From positions 431,268-495,267 of the forward strand of contig CAJNOI010000064.1 in assembly GCA_905250115.1 (NCBI GenBank): 64,000 nt of DNA. The letters run 5' to 3'. The notes beneath the pieces are model-generated. The model was given only the letters and a program-made list of their open reading frames with translations. It was not told where the DNA came from and searched no databases. Below, piece by piece: positions 59,042 to 64,000 of this stretch. A program made the position numbers and the translations under genes. The first letter of the stretch is position 1. Each line of letters begins with the position of its first letter. The DNA is from Adineta steineri (Eukaryota > Rotifera > Eurotatoria > Adinetida > Adinetidae).

Positions 59042-59485
59042 TTATGCATTAATTTGTAAAAACATTTGAATTCTTTCTATGAGAGCAGATGGATCAAAAT
59101 AAACATCAATTGCTGAAGCTTTCTTTTCATTAATATTCTTCCAAAATAAACAAATTGCTTGAATTTTTATTTCTTTATGTTCTGGATCATTTTTAACGAT
59201 AAAAGTAGCTTCATTTTGTGCATATATGTGATCAGCAAAAACATCAATATTTTTCATTGTATGTCTCATAGATAATAATTGAGGATTTTGTCTTTCAAAA
59301 TGTTCATGCATTGCTTCTAAACCTTTCATTGTTGGTAAATTGCCAAGATTTAAGGTTATATCAGCCTTATGAAATTCTGGTAACCATCGATCGAGATCAA
59401 GTGAATCAAAAGCTTTATAAAAATCATACACCCATGTTTTTGATGCTTCGATTTGTTCATTAGTCAGTCCAGCAGATAATACCAT
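59042..59485 (-). CDS. SnoaL-like/NTF2-like fold protein
   Basis: 147 aa, one exon. The pattern is that of the SnoaL/NTF2 cone: two N-terminal helices (TNEQIEASKTWVYDFYKAFDS, cited in part), then W-x-P-x-F...ADITLNLGN, a G-L-E-A-M helix, and four strands (MRHTMKNIDVF, IYAQNEATFIV, EIKIQAICLFW, ASAIDVYFDP). Length is typical of single-domain members. Members include small-molecule isomerases, hydrolases and carrier proteins, so the substrate cannot be deduced. Intronless and of a mostly bacterial/fungal family, it may have been acquired horizontally (inference). Confidence 0.75.
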   Translation of the reverse strand: MVLSAGLTNEQIEASKTWVYDFYKAFDSLDLDRWLPEFHKADITLNLGNLPTMKGLEAMHEHFERQNPQLLSMRHTMKNIDVFADHIYAQNEATFIVKNDPEHKEIKIQAICLFWKNINEKKASAIDVYFDPSALIERIQMFLQINA

Positions 59486-61396
59486 TTTGCTTGAAAATGA
59501 AAATTACGTGATAATATTATGTATAAGGTATCAATAAAATGGATACAAAATGTGTGTGTATATATACAGATGGTAAAACTCAGGGTGATTGGTATTAGCC
59601 ATCAGAGCCTATCATCTCGCTTCATTGACTATACATATCAGATGACGTAATAATCATCCGAGTGATTGTGTTAGAATAAAGAATATCCTTGAGAGAGAGA
59701 GAGCGGGAGAAAACAAGAAAAAATCAAAAAAAATACGTACATTTTATAAAATCAGTATTTGCGACAAAAACAAAATAATTCAGTAGGGTATTCTTGTGTT
59801 ATTTAGTTTACAAAAATTGATTAAAAGATGCAAAATCATAAATATATAGTCTTTTGTATAATTTATTCGTTTTACAACAATTATATTTTCTTTAATAAAA
59901 AACGTTTCATATGAATTATAATAATGAAGTCATTTCTTTGTTAGTTATGTTAAACTTTTTTGTTGAATTTTTTCTATTACTTGATTTTGATTGTATTTGT
60001 ATCGTTTTTTAAACGATTTTATCTTACGATCAGTCTAGTAAAATTATTCAAAGTAGATTATAACTTGATGAAATGAACATTTTCTTGAGATTATTTTCAT
60101 GCATTTAAGAAAAAAAAAGTTAATTTATCTATTTAAATATCAATTGATGATCTTTATCATTATGAATTAAAATTTAGTTAATCAGTTATTGTTATCTGGC
60201 AAATTTAAATTTATACTTTTTTTTCTAAAGTGACTTCTATAATCATCAGTACATTACAACTGTCGATATATTACTAGATAACTGACAGATGCCTTGACTT
60301 CATAATACAATGATTAAGAAGAAAGAGAAAACACTCTTCAATGAAAAAAAAATTTTTTTTTGCGTGGTCGTTAAATGTACGTATATTCTTTGCTTAACCG
60401 ACCATATACAAATGATGATTATAATATATATAAAAATATTTACTCTCTTGGCCTCTATAAAAATCGTTCGAGGCAGACCGTATAGAACAAAAATTATATA
60501 TCATTAAAGAATACAAGAGAAAAAAAGAGATAAAAGACATGTCACTTAATATTAATCATACTTTATTTGATCGAGAACTGATTTCATTCTATATTAAAAC
60601 ATGTTTAGTTCTTAGTATGAAAATATCTATGTTCTATTCAACCAAACAAAAAAAGTTTCATAATTTCTTTAAGAAGTCGTTTCTTATTTAATTATTTGAA
60701 AAAATATTTTTCTCTCATAAGAATACAAGAATCGTTAAACATATCCGAAATAAATTGGGAAATATAAACAAAAAGATTTTCTACGATGATAATAATACTC
60801 TTTCAGTTAATTTTGATATTCATAAATTACATATATATCAATACTATTACTTTTATCCTCAAGTGTACATTTTGGAAGTTCATCAGAACAACTACATGTT
60901 AGAAAGTGTATCTATATTGGCTCTGGAAATTTTAATATTAGATTAATATTCGACTACCTGTAATACTATTAAATTTTTCTTATTATTTTCGCAATAACTG
61001 ACAACCATTAGGTCCTAACAGTACATAGGATAAGAAGAAAAAAATGTAAACTAACAATAACAATAACCAGAGAACAAACAGAAATATCTAAGAACTAATA
61101 TAGAAGAAAATAACAAGTTAATGAAAAAAAAAAGATTTAGGAAAAATACGGGGGAGTTGAATCTTCTCCATATTATACTATTAAATTTTTATAAAGTAAT
61201 ATATCCATTATTTTCTTTTTCGATTACCAACTAACATTTGATATGGAAGATGTAATTAAAAAGTAAAGAACATAGATAATTGATATTTTATTTATATAGT
61301 TGGAGAAAACTTTATTTGAATTAAAGCTGCTTAAAATATTCATCTCATTCGATTTTAAATAAGAATTAACTACACTCTTTTTGTTTTCTATTAATA
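59486..61396. other. Intergenic, no gene seen
   Basis: A (GA)n-like run lies near 59692-59705. ORFs at 60310 and 60755 are AT-driven and not called. Confidence 0.5.
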
Positions 61397-62317
61397 ATGA
61401 CAAACTCTACAGTTACTCTTGATGTAGTATTTAATCTTTTTTCTTTTATTATCGATACAATTAGTTTTTTTGTTTGTTTGATACTTTTATCTGCCATTAT
61501 TTATCGTATTATCGAAATTAAATATAAACATGGTCAATTAAGGATTGATATACCATTAATTCTTACTATTAACATTATTTGTTCTATTCTGATTAAAAGT
61601 ATTTTACAAATTATTCATGTAACTATTCCAACATTAATCAAAGATTATCAAATAATTAGTAATTTTCAGGAAACATCTTTCTCTCGGCTTCGAGCCTATA
61701 TACTTTGGTCAGTGGTTGGTGTATTATATTGGAGTTATACTCTATTAGCATTCTTTCGATTTACTCGAGTTATTTATTCCACAAAACGATGGCTTCATCG
61801 ATCATCACTTTATTCATATATACTTATTCCTTGTCAATATGTATTTGCATTCATTAATATGTTACCATTACTTGTTATATTTAATAGTTTACATCTGATT
61901 CCAAATGAAGGATATTGTGGTGTTAGCTTTAAAGAATTATATCCAACATTTTATGTAACTATTATGAACTATATGTTACCGATTAGTATTATAAGTATAT
62001 TTTACGTTTGCATTTTTCGAAAAATGCGAGAAACAACAGCAATACGTCAAGAACAAGAATTAGATAGACGAGATTATATTGTCATACGTCGTATGTTGTT
62101 TACTATAGCTACTCTCAGTACATTATCAATTCCGTATACTATTGTATATATATTAAGTATAATTACAAATCAAAATGGTTCAATATTTTATCGTATTCAA
62201 TGGTTTTCAGCATCTATTTGTTCTTGTTTATTTTCACTGACACTTCCATTGATCAATACACAATTATCGAGTTTTCTAAGATCAAATAGACTGACACCAG
62301 TAAATCATCAAGCGTAA
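61397..62317 (+). CDS. Divergent 7TM receptor, tandem copy 1
   Basis: 306 aa, one exon, seven helices. A long first intracellular loop (RIIEIKYKHGQLRIDIP) precedes TM2. The DRY region reads FFRFTRVIYSTKRW, so the motif is replaced by FRFTR. A Cys in the second extracellular loop (GYCGVSFKELYP) is kept, but I see no clear partner at the top of TM3. TM6 lacks CWxP, and TM7 ends LTLPLINTQLSSFLR, an N-x-x-x form in place of NPxxY. Its copy lies at 63450 in the same orientation. Orphan receptor, probably a member of a bdelloid-expanded family. Confidence 0.75.
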   Translation: MTNSTVTLDVVFNLFSFIIDTISFFVCLILLSAIIYRIIEIKYKHGQLRIDIPLILTINIICSILIKSILQIIHVTIPTLIKDYQIISNFQETSFSRLRAYILWSVVGVLYWSYTLLAFFRFTRVIYSTKRWLHRSSLYSYILIPCQYVFAFINMLPLLVIFNSLHLIPNEGYCGVSFKELYPTFYVTIMNYMLPISIISIFYVCIFRKMRETTAIRQEQELDRRDYIVIRRMLFTIATLSTLSIPYTIVYILSIITNQNGSIFYRIQWFSASICSCLFSLTLPLINTQLSSFLRSNRLTPVNHQA

Positions 62318-63449
62318 TATCATGTCTAATAGGATGACATTTTAAATATAATCATAATAGTCAATTTTTTAAAAATAATTTTAAGAAAAAAAGAAGCTTA
62401 CTAAATAATTATTTTTTCAATAGACTCATTTCTTGTTGACGTATGTTTAAAAAACAATAATTAGTTGCTAAAACTAAAATTTAATTTTTTCTTCGCATAG
62501 AAAATTCTGTATGGGAAAATATTGAGTTTGATTTATGAATTTTTCTTTTCAACAAAATTGTTCAGTTACACTTCTCTTATTGATATTTTTTATACAACTA
62601 TTTCGTTGTAATATGTTGTCACTTGTATAGTCTATCAATGCACTGTTTAAACAATATATCAAAAATACAATCTTTTGAAACACAGTGGCACCTCGAAAGA
62701 TAATCATTTTATAAGCTTGATGATCACTATCAAGAACTTGCAGTGTATATGATCTATTTTAGAACACATTAATTCATTCCTAGACAATTACAGCAAATGA
62801 TGAGAGAAAGTTAAGTTATAATAATATGGATTAGAATTCTAAAATTTTTAGTAATTGTTTTGATCAATTACAATAGATTATTTTTTATATTACTTAGAAT
62901 AAATGACTTTTCTAATAGTTTGACGATATGTCTTTTATCTATTTGCGCAGCATCGTATTTTTTCCTTCTATTTAAAATATCAAGTCTACTGTGCGAAACA
63001 AAAATGCACGTGAATTACTTTTATGTAAACATTTGAGCCTGAATGCTCTTTCATTGCATCTGTCTATTGTTCAAAGTTAATTAATACGGCTTTTCCTAAA
63101 ATAGTTGTATGTACCCGTTAGCAAATTATATAATATTTTTACTTCCTGCCTTCTAGATTCTAATTTTAATGATTTCTTTATTGATGACATATTATTTTTA
63201 AAATAGCGTTCTTTGATCAGCTTTCATTTTATTAATCGGATTGTTTTTGATGAAAGTAACAATTATAAACAAAATACGTTATAATAAAAAATACTGGGCG
63301 ATTAAATAAAAACAAGGTATGATAATTCATTGCTGTTTCATTATAATTTTTGCGTGATAATATTCTGAGCATAAAATATAATATTTTTTAATTTTTCTGC
63401 ACAAGTAATCACGTTTTTGACGCTTTTCTAACTAGAAAAATAAAATAAA
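62318..63449. other. Spacer between tandem GPCR copies
   Basis: No gene is seen. The 63240-63449 part is the presumed promoter of the second copy. Confidence 0.5.
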
Positions 63450-64000
63450 ATGTCGAATTCAACAGCGATTGTAGATTGTACATTCAATCTTATTTCTTTA
63501 GTACTCGATACGATCGCTATTTTTACTTGTGTTATATATATATGTGCTATTGTTTATCGATTTATCGAAATTAAATATAAACATGGTCAATTAAGAATTG
63601 ATATACCATTAATACTTACTATTAACATTATTTGTTCTATTCTAATTAAAAGTACTTTACAAATTATTCATGTGACTGTTCCAACATTAATCAAAGATTT
63701 TCAAATAATGAATAATCTTCAAAATGTATTGTGTTATCGATTTCGAGCCTATATACTTTGGTCAATGGTTGGTGTATTATATTGGAGTTATAGTCTATTA
63801 GCATTCTTTCGATTTACTCGAGTGATATATTCAACAAAACTATGGCTTCGTCGATTATCACTTTATTTATATGTACTAATTCCTTGTCAATATATATTTG
63901 TATTTATTAGTTTGTTACCATCACTTGTTATATTTAATAATATAGATCTGATTCTAAATGAAGCATATTGTGGTATTGTATACTCGCAATTCTATGCTTC
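63450..64000 (+). CDS. Divergent 7TM receptor, tandem copy 2, cut by window end
   Basis: The frame from ATG 63450 is open for 183 codons to the end of the window. Shared blocks with copy 1 include FIEIKYKHGQLRIDIPLIL, TINIICSILIKS, YILWSMVGVLYWSY and LLAFFRFTRVIYSTK. Residues diverge most at the N-terminus (MSNSTAIVDCTFNLIS) and in the second extracellular loop. The FRFTR replacement of DRY is the same as in copy 1. TM1 to about TM5 are visible; the rest is outside the window. Confidence 0.75.
   Translation, partial: MSNSTAIVDCTFNLISLVLDTIAIFTCVIYICAIVYRFIEIKYKHGQLRIDIPLILTINIICSILIKSTLQIIHVTVPTLIKDFQIMNNLQNVLCYRFRAYILWSMVGVLYWSYSLLAFFRFTRVIYSTKLWLRRLSLYLYVLIPCQYIFVFISLLPSLVIFNNIDLILNEAYCGIVYSQFYA

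Noticed and set aside
1-64000. tRNA, rRNA or CRISPR features
   Set aside because: I saw no T-arm-like GGTTCGAATCC or GTTCGATTCC box with a matching acceptor stem, no rRNA-like GC-rich conserved block and no regularly spaced repeat-spacer array.

Overview
The window looks like a bdelloid rotifer genome (Rotaria/Adineta type). This is inferred from several things seen together: very AT-rich DNA, compact genes with GT-AG introns mostly of 45-70 bp, several divergent rhodopsin-like 7TM receptors, F-box/LRR, NHL-EGF, VCBS-propeller and ADP-ribosyltransferase-TPR proteins, Thr-rich membrane stalk proteins, and enzymes of bacterial or phage type inside otherwise metazoan surroundings. Short TGTGGG-like tracts are scattered through it; I recall TGTGGG as the bdelloid telomere repeat. 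There are three 100-N assembly gaps (25550, 42818, 53724).

Layout. 1-11 kb: a kelch relic, an 11-exon legumain, an intronless T4 Rnl2-type RNA ligase, a RING/TRAF zinc-finger protein, a dead FLYWCH/MULE transposon gene and a two-BIR/RING IAP. 11-17.9 kb is gene-poor and repeat-rich (C-rich degenerate array, ~100-bp and ~50-bp tandem repeats, a MITE-like element, telomere-like hairpins). 18-29.6 kb: a mucin-like surface protein, a four-TM protein, an AADAC-like esterase, an F-box protein, a type II membrane protein with a DUF2135-like ectodomain, a gap-truncated GPCR, a defensin-like peptide gene, and a seven-bladed VCBS/FG-GAP protein probably joined to an upstream TM-stalk exon. 29.6-33.4 kb is nearly empty. 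33.4-44 kb: two GPCRs, a ZZ-ZZ-protein kinase, a small SH3/BEN-like hypothetical protein, and an eight-exon NHL-mucin-EGF-TM receptor in which every intron is phase 1. 45-54.2 kb: a second defensin-like peptide, a secreted M23 peptidase, a papain-family protease with its active-site codon split by an intron, two surface proteins sharing a duplicated TM/tail exon, and a gap-truncated MsrA. 55.5-64 kb: an ADP-ribosyltransferase-TPR protein, a SnoaL-like protein and a tandem pair of GPCRs, the second cut by the window end.

Functional themes (inference): cell-surface recognition (NHL/EGF, VCBS, DUF2135-like, mucin stalks, GPCRs); a small antibacterial set (two Cys-stabilised alpha-beta peptides and a secreted M23 peptidase about 1 kb from one of them); and stress or repair functions (Rnl2-type RNA ligase, MsrA). 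The observations I find most noteworthy are the defensin-like peptides, one of which is a two-exon gene too short and too split to appear as a long ORF, their closeness to the M23 enzyme, the Rnl2 ligase, ectodomain swapping on a shared TM/tail exon, and the recurrent head-to-head telomere-like hairpins.
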